From the NCBI GenBank assembly GCA_014529385.2, contig CM043942.1:33649969-33713968 (forward strand): a stretch of 64,000 nt of DNA, written 5' to 3'. The stretch is from Adiantum capillus-veneris. Taxonomy: Eukaryota > Streptophyta > Polypodiopsida > Polypodiales > Pteridaceae. Below the pieces are notes generated by a model that did not search any database, was not told the origin of the DNA, and saw only the letters and a list, made by a program, of their open reading frames with translations. This document shows positions 1-11,149 of this stretch, piece by piece. Within the stretch, counting starts at the first letter, position 1. Every line of letters starts with the position of its first letter. A program made the translations under genes and the position numbers.

Positions 1-184
1 TGTAGTGAACATAGAAGAATCACCGAATTTTTCACTTGTTTCTAAACTGTCAACCACATAAACATAGTAATCCGAATAAAGAATGTGGTAAGCTTATGAT
101 AGAGAATGGTCAAGAAGGTAATGCTTTTGATATTCATCTTGGCAACACATTGACCGAAGGAGGGAATAGGCTTTGAAGAAAATA

Positions 185-822
185 TTCACTAAGTAGAAGC
201 TTTCCATTTCGTAACCGTATATGCTAATTGTATACTAACAAGCTTCTACAAAGTGTGTGCTAGCTAGCATAAAGCAAACTAGCATACAATATATGCTAAA
301 TATATGCTAACTAGCATATACTGTATGCCAACTTGGACAGTATATTAACTGTATACTATCTACAGTGTATCAATTGTATCAATTGTAACTAGCATACAAT
401 ATATGCTAACTAGCATATAGTGTATGCTAACTAGCACATTATTTGCTAACTAGATACTCACAACCATACAGTATAGGCTAACTAGCATATAGTTTATGGT
501 AACTATCATAGTATCTGCTAATTATTTACTAACAAGCTTCTACATACTGTTTTCTAACTAGAAAACATTATATGCCGACTAGCGCATACAGTATATGCTA
601 ACTAACATATAGTGTATGCTAACTAGCACAGTATATGCTAATTGTATACTAACTAGCTGCTATATGGTGTGCTAACTAGCATACAATATTATGTTAACTA
701 GCATATAGTGTATGCTTACTTGCACAATATATGCTAACTGTATACTAACTAGCATACAGTATTATGCTAACTAGCATATAGTGTATGCTAATTACCACAG
801 TATATGCTAAATGTATACTTAC
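185..822. repeat. AT-rich minisatellite of short dyads
   Basis: The stretch is built from variants of TATGCTAACTAGCATA, AGTGTATGCTAACTAGCACA and GTATATGCTAATTGTATACT. Arms TATGCTA and TAGCATA are exact reverse complements with a 2-base centre, so each unit can fold. Unit order is irregular, with roughly 55-65 bases between similar blocks. No coding potential is visible. It lies directly upstream of the palindromic ~284-bp repeats and the decayed Ty3 element. Positions 1-184 contain nothing I can assign. Confidence 0.8.
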
Positions 823-823
823 T

Positions 824-1410
824 ACATCATATGCATATGATGTCTTAGGGGCCCGATCTGGGTCAAATCAGACATTTGAGTATACCCTAGTGTCTTACAG
901 CATAAAAGAAGTCCATAGCCAAAATTTCATTGCATTTGGAGCATATTCATGCTAAAAAGTGCCAAAAAACAAAAATTGGGAAAGGTTATGATTAAATTGA
1001 CCATAGCTTGCACAAAAAGAGTTAAAATTGAATTCTAGAAGGTGATGAGAGTTGCTTGAATGATAAGGAGTCTCTGGAATGAAAGTCACTTCAATTTTCC
1101 ACAAAAAACATCATACGTGTATGATGTCTCAAGTGCCAAATTAGAGGCCAAAACCTACATATGAGTTCACAGTAGTGTTTGCCATCACTAAATAAGCCTA
1201 GAAACCAAGTTTCATTCAATTTGGATCACTTTTGGCTTATCTAACCGCCCTGAGAAGTTATAAGAAACCAAACAGAAAAAGGAGTGATAGACCTAACTAA
1301 AAGTGTCAGAATCACAAACTAAGACTTGGAGTGGTTAGAGTACATTAAGGAGAGTCTACTATTAAAGTTTGGAGCAATTTTGATTCAAGAGACATCATAC
1401 ATGTATGAAT
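824..1410. repeat. Three palindromes spaced 284 bp (degenerate tandem repeat)
   Basis: Palindromic cores are centred at about 833, 1117 and 1401, giving two spacings of 284 bp. The first, ACATCATATGCATATGATGT (824-843), is a perfect 20-bp palindrome. The second (1108-1127) is near-perfect with an ACGTGT centre. The third is decayed on its right arm. Sequence between the cores is diverged but still phrase-like, for example an AAGTTTCATT block near 1208. The same architecture occurs at 58885-59766 with a different core. The bases up to about 1750 appear to continue this non-coding region. Confidence 0.75.
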
Positions 1411-1756
1411 GAAGACTCCAGGCATAGATTGAGGCTAGACAGGAACTTTGACCAGTCAAAGACCTTCCTTTTGACCCTAGAATCCCAAATATCATTCCAA
1501 AACCAAGTTTGGACACATGTAGGTGGACCAAAGCATGCATCTAGTCTTGACACTCTGAAATCGCCAAAATTGACATACAGGAAGATTGAATGCAATAGAA
1601 GACTGTTTTGGCCATAACTTGAGCTCTTGATATCTGTCCTTCATTGTTGTTCAGTGTCCAAAAATACGTCATTTAAGGCCTCAAATTTCATCCGAAAGTT
1701 GGGGGTGTCTAAAATTGACAATTTGAGAGAATTGTGAGAAAACTGTCGCGAGATGT

Positions 1757-2560
1757 TTGCAGGAGCAACCATGGATGAAGCCAAATTTTGGTTATCATCA
1801 TTGGTCTATTGTAGTCCTATCACAAACATTGTCTTCCAATGTCAAGGTCATCGATTCAAAAGTCTTAATAGATATTCTATCTACCCCAGTTACCTATACA
1901 ATTACGTTAGCTGAGTTTCTTAGAATAAGACCAAACATGTGGACTACTGTGGAAAAATGCCTAGAAAAATTTGGCGTTAAAAAAACCAATGACTCAAATC
2001 AAGGAAGGGATCAAAGAGATTGAAATGCCTTAGCTTAACACTAGACCAATGCCATTAAACAAGGTTGGGGAGTACTATGAGGGAGAAGATGGGAATAGCA
2101 CTCTTCCTATGGAATTCCAAGGTGTAAAAAACATGGAAATCCTTGACAATGGAGTTGGCATTGCCATCGTAACAAAAGAAATCTGGAAAAAATGGAGAAA
2201 ACCAACAGTGAGGGCTACCACGATGAATCTGCAGCTTGCAAACGGACACACGAAAAGGTCCCTAGGACTGCTAGAAAAAGTAATTGTTACTTCTTGTGGC
2301 ATTGAATATGAGCATACCTTTTCTATTGTTGATTTTGGCAGAACAACTATGAAATCATTCTAGGAAGACCATTCATGAAAAATTTGAAAATGGTCCAAGA
2401 CTGGGGTTATGACCATATCTTCCTGAGACACATGGAAACCACTACAAGACTAAATTTGAAGGACCATGGTTACAAGGACGTGAACTGAACCCCTGTAGAA
2501 GAGTTTGTTTCCGTTATGATAGTAGGATCAAAATATCCTGCATGGTTATTCAAGCACGAA
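1757..2560 (+). pseudogene. Athila/Tat-like Ty3 protease-region remnant
   Basis: This is a decayed protease region of a Ty3/gypsy polyprotein. An upstream piece (about 1850-2020) matches the block preceding the protease in the element at 50406-51419 (shared VIDSK/MVDSK and LSTPVTY/LSTPITC phrases). A protease piece follows from 2049 with KVGEYYEGE and a catalytic motif reading LDNG, where D-S/T-G is expected. After a frameshift near 2345 comes IILGRPF, the second retropepsin signature. Further on, a PAW phrase matches the start of the RT-bearing frame in the 47-kb element. RT, RNase H and integrase are absent: the sequence passes straight to a C-terminal tail remnant. It is a non-functional fragment. 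Confidence 0.75.
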
Positions 2561-2619
2561 GAGACCATGAGTTCATTTGGAATCCAAAATGATTAAAGTA
2601 TCAACTCCCAAAGTCTGAA

Positions 2620-2985
2620 TCTTGTCGTCAACCAAACGTACAAGGGTTGAAGCAAAGACTACTACAGACTCACACAACGACGAGATGGATCCCAATGAAG
2701 TCTCTTCAAACACAAATGAAGCAAGGACAATTATGGGTTCCCAAATGAGCATTATCAACATTACAACCAATAATCACAAAGAAGTGGGTCCCAAAGGAAA
2801 CCAATAAAACTGCTGTCACCGTACCGCCACTTGAATTCTTTCAATTTCTCCTACGGCTACAATATAGCTAGAAGAGAGAAAGTCTCTCACTTTAAGCTAG
2901 AACCCACTGCGGAGAAACAATGCCAAATACAACAACCAACAACAAGGCTCAAATGGATCCCAACAAATCATCAAATAGATAAGTA
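2620..2985 (+). pseudogene. Remnant of W-[VI]-P-K tail of a Ty3 polyprotein
   Basis: Broken frames here carry QLWVPK (about 2727-2744), KKWVPKE (about 2780-2800) and KWIP (about 2950). These short motifs recur in the tails downstream of integrase in the elements at 36567-41360 and 61615-62040 (minus). Stops and frame changes separate them. The position right after the protease-region remnant implies an internal deletion removed RT, RNase H and integrase. Assignment rests on motif recurrence and order, not on a long alignment. Confidence 0.5.
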
Positions 2986-4505
2986 AGCCTTCAAAAAATC
3001 TCTACAACCTTCAATCAAGAAAACGACATAAGAGCTTCCAAGACCATAACATTGCTTAGAAGAGGAAGCCTTGCCAGCAAATGCCAATAAGAAAATTGCT
3101 TATATCCACATCTTGCACATCATAAAGTTTTTCTATTCAATTGACTGTGTATGAATAATAGGGCTAAATTACAAGGCTTGCATAGACACAATTTTTAATT
3201 GCCCAAGCACATCACATACTCTTGGCAATACCCTCGAGGGGGGTCACTTAATAATTATGTGACTATCACATGACTGTAGTAGAAGGGATTATTAGATTTC
3301 ATTTTTTCTCACATTTTCACATATAGAAGAGTACCATAAAATGGAATTGGAAAAAACAATTTACAGATTAAATTAAAAAAGGATGTAATTTATTTGTAAA
3401 AAATCATAGATAAGTGTTTTTTCTAAATAGTCCTTGAACGCACGTGATATACACAATTTATACATAGTGACCCCCCCCCCCCCCCCGGAGATACCTTGTC
3501 GTCTAGGAGGACTCCAAATAGAAGTGGGGGAGGCATTCTAAATGCATACCTAATATAATGAATATTAGAGGGCAATGTTTTTTGAGTTGCATTGAATTTT
3601 GCGTATGATTGTGATGATTTGTTTTAACAAAATTCAAAGTATATGCCCTCATAATAGCGTTACAAGAGGAGTACGGGGACAAAATCCATATATGAGTCCC
3701 TAGGGACATGTGTACAATGTACATAGTGTTTAGAATTCTATTTAAATGATTTTGTTTTTTGTTGACTTGATTTTTGGTTTTATTTAGTAATTTTTTGAGA
3801 TTTTCTTTATAATTTTTTTAAATAAAATAAAATCCATAATCTAGATGAAGAAAAGAATGACAAAATTCCAAGCCGTACAAAGCGAAGCAGGTCCAAGAAA
3901 ATGATGAAACTTCACAAAGCATGTCTCAAAAGCCATATGCATAATGGGTACTGTCAGAGGTAAGAAAACAATGTTGATCAGCCTTCGACAACAACATGAG
4001 GCCAAAAATGAATGAGAATAGTCATCAAACCCCGGGGGTGGCCTACAAGGACAAAGGAAGTTGGTTATGCAACTAGACAAAAGCACCCATCAAGTGTAAA
4101 GCTGCCTATTAGACACTTCATGCGACTACAAGGCCGTAGATAGGAAGTAGATCTTTATTTTGTAAACCTTCTATCTTGTATGTGACTTAATGAAGCCTAA
4201 CAAACAAAAGGGAATAACATTACTGACTAGAACAAGAGGGTCAAAAATGACAGTTCATTCATCTATCATGATAGATTTTTGTAGGAGCAACCAGAGATCA
4301 AGCCAAATTTTGGTCATCATCATTGGTTCTACATGTGTTTGGTAGCTTGAAAGTGCAAGAGATGCCCATCAATAATTCTGGAGACTGAAATCCAAAAAGC
4401 TAGCTTGTAAAGCCAAATAAAAGTCCAAATCAAGCCAAACTTTGTCAGGAGGCTATAGATAGAGAATACAAGCTAAGGGGAAATATATATATTAAAAAAA
4501 ACTAG
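2986..4505. other. Non-coding stretch with poly-C run
   Basis: No credible gene is visible. A purine run CTCGAGGGGGG near 3234-3243 could be the polypurine tract of the remnant to its left, but no LTR start was recognised after it. Positions 3471-3486 are a run of 16 C. Bases 4279-4330 resemble 1755-1806 (both read roughly aggagcaacc...gccaaattttggt...atcatcattggt), so a copy of that repeat family lies here. Confidence 0.5.
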
Positions 4506-4661
4506 GATATAAGTCCAACCCCTAGCCAAAGATGCAATTTTTTGAATCTGAAGCCATGATATAAGTCCAACCCCTAGCCAAAGATGCAATTTCTTGAATC
4601 TGAAGCCATGATATAAGTCCAACCCCTAGCCAAAGATGCAATTTTTTGAATCTGAAGCCAT
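4506..4661. repeat. Three tandem copies of a 52-bp unit
   Basis: Units start at 4506, 4558 and 4610 with GATATAAGTCCAACCCC and end in GAATCTGAAGCCAT. They differ by only one or two bases, so the duplication is fairly recent. The array lies in non-coding DNA left of the helicase pseudogene. Confidence 0.9.
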
Positions 4662-4929
4662 GATAGCCACCTACATACCCTGTACACCATGTATATGAGT
4701 TTTGGGGGACAAATGGCCAATGATAGCTCATAGATGGTCATCTATTGTGAACAATGTTGGATAAGGCCCTTTTGAAGGATTTTACTAACTTGGGAAATTA
4801 ATTGTGGTTTGGAAGGACTTAATTAAGTCATGTATCAAGTAGAAGCAGTATAACTATTTACACAGCACACAAAAGCTAACAGTGGCATACAACTTTGATC
4901 ACCTCGATGCAAGAACAAAGGAGTCACTA

Positions 4930-5046
4930 ACAAATAAGAGTAGACATAAATGGTAGACAAACCAACCTTCACAGGGTTACATATTGTGTCTTTGATGAGG
5001 TGGATTGAATGTTGGACATGGGTTTTGAACCTCAAATAAAAAAAGT
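4930..5046 (+). pseudogene. DEAD-box RNA helicase pseudogene, left part
   Basis: Translated directly, this carries TNLHRVTY and, after an in-frame stop replacing a residue, MLDMGFEPQIKKV. This is the block around and after motif II (here decayed to DEVD) of plant DBP2/DDX5-type DEAD-box ATP-dependent RNA helicases (RH20/RH30 group). The frame stops at the chromovirus boundary and resumes at 23476 with the next helicase residues. The 5-bp target duplication AAAGT lies at the junction. The segment looks intronless. Sequence further left (to about 4850) is no longer recognisable helicase. Confidence 0.85.
5042..5046. other. Target-site duplication AAAGT (left copy)
   Basis: AAAGT at 5042-5046 is repeated at 23476-23480, directly outside the two LTRs. 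This is the 5-bp duplication expected of Ty3 integration and fixes both ends of the chromovirus. Confidence 0.95.
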
Positions 5047-7951
5047 TGTGAGGGCCATGCTCGGGGACCACCGACTGTACCATCTCCACATGGATACACT
5101 GTGATCTCCGACATCCCTCCCGCTTGAGATTGACACCAAGACATGACATCTCCTGCTCTTCGATGCCAACTCAAGGGGGTGATAACATTCAATTTCTCTC
5201 ATATGGATACCTTAGCCCCGAAGAACCTTGCTTACCGATCAATCTTACCAATCGAAGTCATAAGACTAACGTGGAACTCAACCTCCTAGGGTCAACTGGG
5301 GGAGTTCTCTAATTCACCCTTGGTTCAAGGTCATTGACGCTTTTTTCCCGGTTAGGACCGAGCACATCCGTCAATGTGTTTCCCTAAGGTGAGTGTATTA
5401 TAATCTACACGAATCCCTCGATCCCAAGTTGTTCCCCGCTCCGTAGATCGGAATCCCTTTTCCCCCCTCTTTGGACTTAATTGCTAAGACAACATAAAAT
5501 TGAGTTCAACTTTCTGGCCAACAATTAACCCTCCGGAATCCGCCCACCCACCCAACCGTTTGATAAATGCACCTTCACAAGGTAGTACTATGATACTAGA
5601 AAACAGTATTCCAATCATGGCGAACCAAGAATACATTTCAAGCATTTGAAAGCAGCATGCAAACTGTTGCATACCCTTGCAAATGTGCATTTATCAGGTC
5701 GTTCCCACCTTTTCCTTTATAGAATATTTTCACTTCCTTTTTCCTTTAATATTAGTAAGATTATCTAGTTATCTTTCAAGCAATCACATATACTTCTCCA
5801 GGCATATCCCGATCCTCGTCCATGAACTTGGTTATCCTGTCTCCTCCGCCACGTGAGAAGGCGGCGCCTTTAGACAGATTCCAATTCTTATTTTTCTTTA
5901 TCTTGTGTGGGAAAGGCTTCAAAAATAATTTACTCTAGGTTCCTTTTAAATCAATAATCCCGAGAAGAAGAGCAAAGGTCTAGCTGATGAGGACAATTGC
6001 GAAATAGCCCATTTAGGTTCCTAGTCTTTCCAAGGTTCCTTTTTCCCAAACAATTTGAAGAGTTCCTTAATTAAATCACATCTTCCTCCCTTATCATGAT
6101 CCCTCCATGGATCCTTTTTCCTTCCTCCTTTTCCCGTCGGCATCAGGCCTACCTGGAATAGGCCGATTTCCAGACGCATCCGCGGGTCACATCCACCCAG
6201 CCAGGACACACTCCCATTCAATCCCATTTCTAGAGTAATGAATGAACCCTGAGCTCAAACATAGACCAACGGTTATGAGTCCTAGCCAAAATGAACCATC
6301 CCCCGTTGTATCCCACAGGTTTGCGCCGACTTTTTTCCAAACATGAAGACAAGTTCACACTTAAATTGCTATGTTATGCTAGGGCTATCCACGTCAATCT
6401 TCTCGATGCGGTAAATTTTTTAATCCTAGTTTAAATTTTAGATTAAGCTCCTTAAGTTATAAACCCTTAATTTCGAATTCCTTTTAATTTTTATATTCAA
6501 ACAAGATTTTAAGAAAACAACGAATCTCATGGAAGTTTAAGGTTTTTTCTCTACGTAAGTTTCAAGTTATCCCCGACTTCGATGAATCCCATTTTGGTCC
6601 CTTTTCATCATGTGCCATCCATGGGGCATCTCCATGGAAGCGTTGGGAGTTTTATGTTCAAGAAACACGGTCACGACATCCGTGAAGCTATCCCCTTACT
6701 CCCCCCTTCGAATTTGCAAAACAAACTTGAAAGTAGCCAAACTTGAAATGAACAATGCATATGCTTTCTATAATGAGTTTTTGCTTTGGTGTGATTTATG
6801 CGTGGTACACACAAAACATTCAAAATGCACCAACTTATAACTTTGGCAACTAATCAAAACTTCCTTTGAGTGCTTATGCAAGAGTAAAACCCTTCTATGC
6901 ATGGTAGTGTAAAATGGAAAAGTTCCTAAGAGTGGACTTGCTAGTGTATCGTAAAATATGCATGTAATAGTGTATGAGTGATTAACAAATTCTTCTTTAG
7001 GAAGGGATTTAGACGTACCTTTACTACCATGGAGAGGATTAATCAAGTGTCTTAAAGAGGCTTAGGTTTCGGAACCTTAATGTGTAGATCGTAGGGTCTT
7101 CTCCTTGCTTTGGAAGATAACGGCAAGTGTATTGACATGGACGTATCTCTTCCGCTCCCTTTGCTTGAAAACCACCAATTTGGCTATGGGAATAGAAGAG
7201 ATTAAAAAAATTCAAGCTATGGAAAGCTTGTAGGTTAAGAGAGATAAGGTGAAGAGAGTAATGGTAATTTGGATTATGGTTATGGCTTCTCTTGAGGAGA
7301 AAGGGATGTGTAGGTGTGTGTGTGTGAAGGAGGATTAGCATTGGCTTTTCATGGCTCACTATCAAGGTTGCACTATCAAAATGTGTAGAGAAATGAAGTG
7401 AAGTGAAGCATAGCGAAATGTAGCGAAGTAAAGAGAAGAAGTGTTTAATGAGTATGGAAGGCCTCCTTTTAAACTTAATTTGATAAGGCCTTTAACTTAT
7501 TGTGATAAGTTACTTTACATATTTTGATATGATTTCTTCCTTCTCAAAGCTTCTCCTACAAGCTACTTATGCAAGAAGCTAATTTCCTACAAGTGGCTTA
7601 TGCATGAAGCTACTTTCCCTACAAGTGGCTTCTTCAACAAGCTACTTTCAAGTAGTGGATTTTTTTTCGACAAGTTACTTTTTCACCTTTTCCTATTCTT
7701 TCTTTGTTTTTCTTATGCACATTTATATTTTCTTGAGATAAAACCAATATCCCATGCATTTGTTATATCCACGTTCCCACGGTGATAATCGAAAGTGTCT
7801 CATGGATAACTTTGCATTGATTATACCCATGTTCCCATGGTTAAAATCGAAAGCATCTCGTGGGTAGCTAGGGTGCTTTTACTCAATCGTATTCGGAAAG
7901 TCGACGGCTTAGATACTTCAGCAAGAGTAAGGCTAAGAGGAGGACCTTACA
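5047..7951 (-). repeat. 3' LTR of the chromovirus
   Basis: A 2,905-bp copy matching 20572-23475 nearly end to end with small indels. It starts TGTGAGGGCC and ends GGACCTTACA. Short open frames in it (for example 6768-7046 minus) occur in both LTRs only because the LTRs are copies. It contains no recognisable gene. Confidence 0.93.
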
Positions 7952-7962
7952 AACTCCCCAAC
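7952..7962 (-). other. Polypurine-like tract beside 3' LTR
   Basis: On the minus strand the bases just before the 3' LTR read GTTGGGGAGTT. This short G-rich tract is in the place where plus-strand DNA synthesis of an LTR element is primed. The call relies on position as much as on composition. Confidence 0.6.
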
Positions 7963-8079
7963 AAAAAGAAAGAGATGTCCTCAGCTTGAAATAAATAAGG
8001 AAGCTGGGAAATCTTCGTTCGCACGTTACACTTTCAACTTCTGGGTAACGCTAGCTTACCCTTCCTTGGCTGGCTAGCC

Positions 8080-8087
8080 TATATAAG
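8080..8087 (+). promoter_or_regulatory. TATA box of the antisense ORF in the chromovirus
   Basis: TATATAAG lies about 110 bases upstream of an ATG at 8197, oriented opposite to the retrotransposon. The spacing suits a plant promoter with a short leader. It suggests the antisense reading frame once had its own promoter. Inferred from motif and spacing only. Confidence 0.45.
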
Positions 8088-8196
8088 GTGCACTATATTT
8101 TCATTTCTTCCAGTATTATTCCCTTTATCTTTCACTTTTCTTTTCATCCTTTGTCAAAATTCCTTAGGTTTGTCTTTTTACTCATTATCTTACGTT

Positions 8197-8800
8197 ATGG
8201 ATCGGTGGCAAGAACTATTTTTATCTGTAGCCATTCCTCATCTACAACAAATTCCTCATCTACAACAAACAAGTGAATCCGTGAGGAGAGATTTTGTGGA
8301 GTGATATAGGCGCCTGCTATTTCCTCACTTGGGAACTTCAGTAGCTCAAACCAAATGGCGGACATTTCAAAGTGTAACAAGGGTGACCCTTTGGGGTTGG
8401 GATCACTTTCGTAATAATGTCTGTTTGGCTATGGTTACTGAAGCTATGGGTTTGGGTCCTCGGTATTACTGCGTGATGAGGTCAATGCATTGAGGTTTTT
8501 CAGAACGAGTCTTTTTGCTTGCTCAATTCCTTCTTCATCAAAAGATATATCTTTATTCTCACTTTGGTTTACCACTTAGAGGGCCCTTTAACTTCACACC
8601 TCATACTAGAGAGATTAGTTCAATAATTTAAGAGAAAATCTTTCCTATTGATGAGAGGCCTAATATGTGCCCGGCTTGTGATAGTTGCTTTTGTGATCAT
8701 GTAATGGATGGCTTATTGACCTCTAGAAAATGTATCTTTGTTATATTATTAACAAGTTCATCATGTTCTAAGATCTTGGTGCCTGTCTTAAGTCCTTCTT
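8197..8800 (+). pseudogene. Unknown ORF X, antisense copy inside the chromovirus
   Basis: From ATG 8197 the plus strand encodes a decayed protein with a few stops. Recognisable phrases are VTLWGWDHFRNN, GLGPRYYCV, a GPFNFTPH block and a Cys cluster CPACDSCFC. I do not recognise the family. The same phrases appear, diverged, on the minus strand at about 20519-20060 (VTLWVHEHL, GLGPNRYCI, LSGPFSHSP), close to the element's primer site. The chromovirus thus carries two related coding remnants in opposite orientations at the two ends of its internal region. Antisense ORFs between pol and the 3' LTR are known in Tat-type elements. Whether this is analogous or a captured host gene is open. Confidence 0.6.
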
Positions 8801-9097
8801 TCTCTGATTTTTCGTGATGGTTATAATGAAATTGGTTCCGAGTTCTTATATCTTGTATTTGATAGAAGTCCTTGAGAGAATTTCAAATTTAGCTAAATCT
8901 ATTTATTGATTTTGTAATTCCATACACAGATCCAAGTCACAAGATGTAAAGAAAAATGCTAATCTCGTTATTATTTAGCAAAAGGTCAGGTTACAAAAGT
9001 TCAGTAAGATAGAACTTGGATTTTGTAGTTACATGGGCTAACATGGTTTAGTTTGAGTACAAAAAAAGATGAGAATCGTGATAAAAAAGAAGAGGAA

Positions 9098-9221
9098 ACT
9101 GAGAAGTAAGGCGTTCCCAATCTTCCCAAGAGGCATCTTCAATGGGATAGCCCTTCCACTAGACTAAAGCCTCCCGAATTGTTTGATGTCGTAGCTTCCA
9201 CTCCTGCATGTCTAAAATTTG
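9098..9221 (-). pseudogene. Chromodomain remnant downstream of integrase
   Basis: In frame after the integrase, past a TAA, the minus strand encodes QEWKLRHQTIREALV, a TAG, then WKGYPIEDASWEDW. The W-K-G-Y-P ... A-S-W-E pattern is the core of the chromodomain carried at the integrase C-terminus of plant chromoviruses, where it targets integration to modified chromatin. Two nonsense codons make this copy non-functional. It is the evidence for placing the element among chromoviruses. The bases between 8800 and 9098 hold no recognisable coding. Confidence 0.85.
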
Positions 9222-10556
9222 TTATGGCTCCATCTGGAATTTTTCCTGTGTGATAAGAATAGTATCTTCGTCATTTAGGATGTGAAGGGGATATGCAACA
9301 TATCTTTTTAGCAAGCTAACATGAAAAACATTGTGCACATGCAAGTGAGGGGGTAAAGCGAGTTCGTAAGATTGGTCCCCTATCCTTCTCAAAATCTCAC
9401 AGGGTCCACAATATCTATATGCTAACTTTGTGTATTTTCCAAATTTGAGTGAACTTCTCTTTGGCTTGACCCTAAGGAAAACTCTATCTTCTGCCTTAAA
9501 AATCCCGGGAGATCTATGTAAATCAACATAACTCTTTTGCCTGTCACTTGCTCTCTTAAGGTTCTCCCTTATTATTTTGATTTGACGATCCATTTCTTCA
9601 AGTGTATTCTTTGCTGCAGGTATTGGGAGACTTGGGTCGGCCATTCTGAGAGGAATGATACAGTCTTGTCCATAAAGAGCTTTGAATGGTGATATTCCTA
9701 GGCTTCTATGGTAGGAATAATTATAAGAAAATTCCACTAAGGGTAAAAACTTGATCCAAAGATGAGGTTGCTGACTGCAGTATGATCTCAACATATCTTC
9801 TATGACTTGATTAACTCTTTCAGTTTGTCCATCTGTCTTTGGATGATAGGCTGAACTTAGGTTTAATTGAGTGCCTAAAGATTGGAACATGGCCTTCCAA
9901 AACTTAGAGGTAAACTTGGCATCACGATCACTGATTAGCCTAGCAGGTATTCCATGTAATCTGATAATTTCTTTTACAAAAATTTGAGCAATATCTGCTG
10001 CAGAGGCAGTGGTTTTGACTGGGACAAGGTGAGCTACTTTGGTGAGTTTATCCACCACCACAAAAATTGAATCAAAATTTTCAACAGTCTTGGGTAACCC
10101 TGTTACAAAATCCATACTGATGCACTCCCACTTCATTGTAGGTATATCCAATGGTTGTAGCTTCCCAAGATCTTAACTATTTCAACCTTCACCTTTTAGC
10201 ATACCAAACACTACTTAACATACTCTAAGGTATCCTTTTTCATCTTAGGCCATTAGAAATTCTGTTTAAGAGAAGAAAACATTTTGTGATAACCTGGGTG
10301 AGCTGCAAGGGGAGTTTCATGAGCTTCCTTTAGAATTTGCATCCTTAAGCATGTAGGTATGCACAATCAATTCCTGAAGAATAAGAGTCCATCTTAAATA
10401 GAGTAGCCTTCCAGGTATCTTTTCTGAACTTGAACTTGGATTTCTTGGATCAACAAACCAAATTGCTCATCAGTTTGGAGGGCATTTTGAACTTCTTTGG
10501 GTAGAGTTGAATGTACTAGTGTAATGGCAAGGGCCACTACTCATTGGATTAGAGCA
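9222..10556 (-). pseudogene. Chromovirus integrase (downstream of the CACTA)
   Basis: This is the integrase of the minus-strand chromovirus. An N-terminal zinc-binding part is decayed by several stops (about 10500-10151: AHPGYHKMF and a broken C-x2-C). The catalytic core is intact in frame from 10151, with D in MDFVTGLP, D in SDRDAKFTS and E in DGQTERVN, the DDE triad. The C-terminal domain includes LRVKPKRSS and the NVFHVSLLKRY block. The frame at 10556 abuts the CACTA end, and the RNase H frame on the other side (18242) is the preceding coding sequence. Stops and the insertion make it a pseudogene. Confidence 0.92.
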
Positions 10557-10559
10557 TCA
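10557..10559. other. Target-site duplication TCA of the CACTA element
   Basis: TCA at 10557-10559 is repeated at 18242-18244, immediately outside the CACTA termini. A 3-bp duplication is the hallmark of this superfamily. Confidence 0.93.
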
Positions 10560-10571
10560 CACTACAAGAGG

Positions 10572-10808
10572 TTGTGTGCTCTTGTGACGCTGTTAGCGAC
10601 GGAAATACACTGGGTTTTTATAACCCCCGGCGTCGCTAAAACCGTCGCTACGAGCGTCGCTACGAGAGCGTCGCTATAGGCGTCGCTATATAGCGACGCT
10701 CATAGCGACGCATATAGCGACGCCCATAGCGACGCATATAGCGACGTTTACACAGAAGACTATAGCGACGCTACAGAGCCATAAATAGCGACGCTTATAG
10801 CAACGCCC
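10572..10808. repeat. CACTA subterminal repeats, 3' side of its genes
   Basis: About a dozen copies of ATAGCGACGC and its reverse complement GCGTCGCTAT lie in both orientations within about 240 bases of the terminus. Such arrays are binding sites for the TnpA-type protein in En/Spm. The matching array is at 18085-18226. Confidence 0.85.
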
Positions 10809-11149
10809 GAGAGATTTTTTTTTTGGTGGCAGGGCATTGAATGCCCTGCCACCCATCAACCATATTGTACTTGATTCACTTTTTAAAAAAAGTGCAAGGG
10901 TAGATAATAGACCCAAAATAGTCACCCACAAGACGCATTGTTTGCAAAATTGACAATTGTACACATCATAGGCAAAATGAATTGATTGGCAAATGTAATA
11001 ATGACAATTGTACAACATCATAGGCATAAAGAATTGATTGGCAAAAGGAACTGCGGTGACAAATGTAATAATATACATGGTTCAAAAAGACGTATAAAAT
11101 CCGTCTCATGATACATAAGCTATGAGAAACCCTAAACTAATTCTATCTA

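Noticed and set aside
3230-3260. Polypurine tract and LTR start of the left remnant
   Set aside because: The CTCGAGGGGGG run is suggestive, but the following bases do not start with TG and no second LTR copy is visible.
6768-7365. Two ORFs of 92 and 108 residues conserved in both copies (also 22290-22940)
   Set aside because: The similarity is due to LTR identity by descent, not selection. The sequences are low-complexity and lack known motifs.
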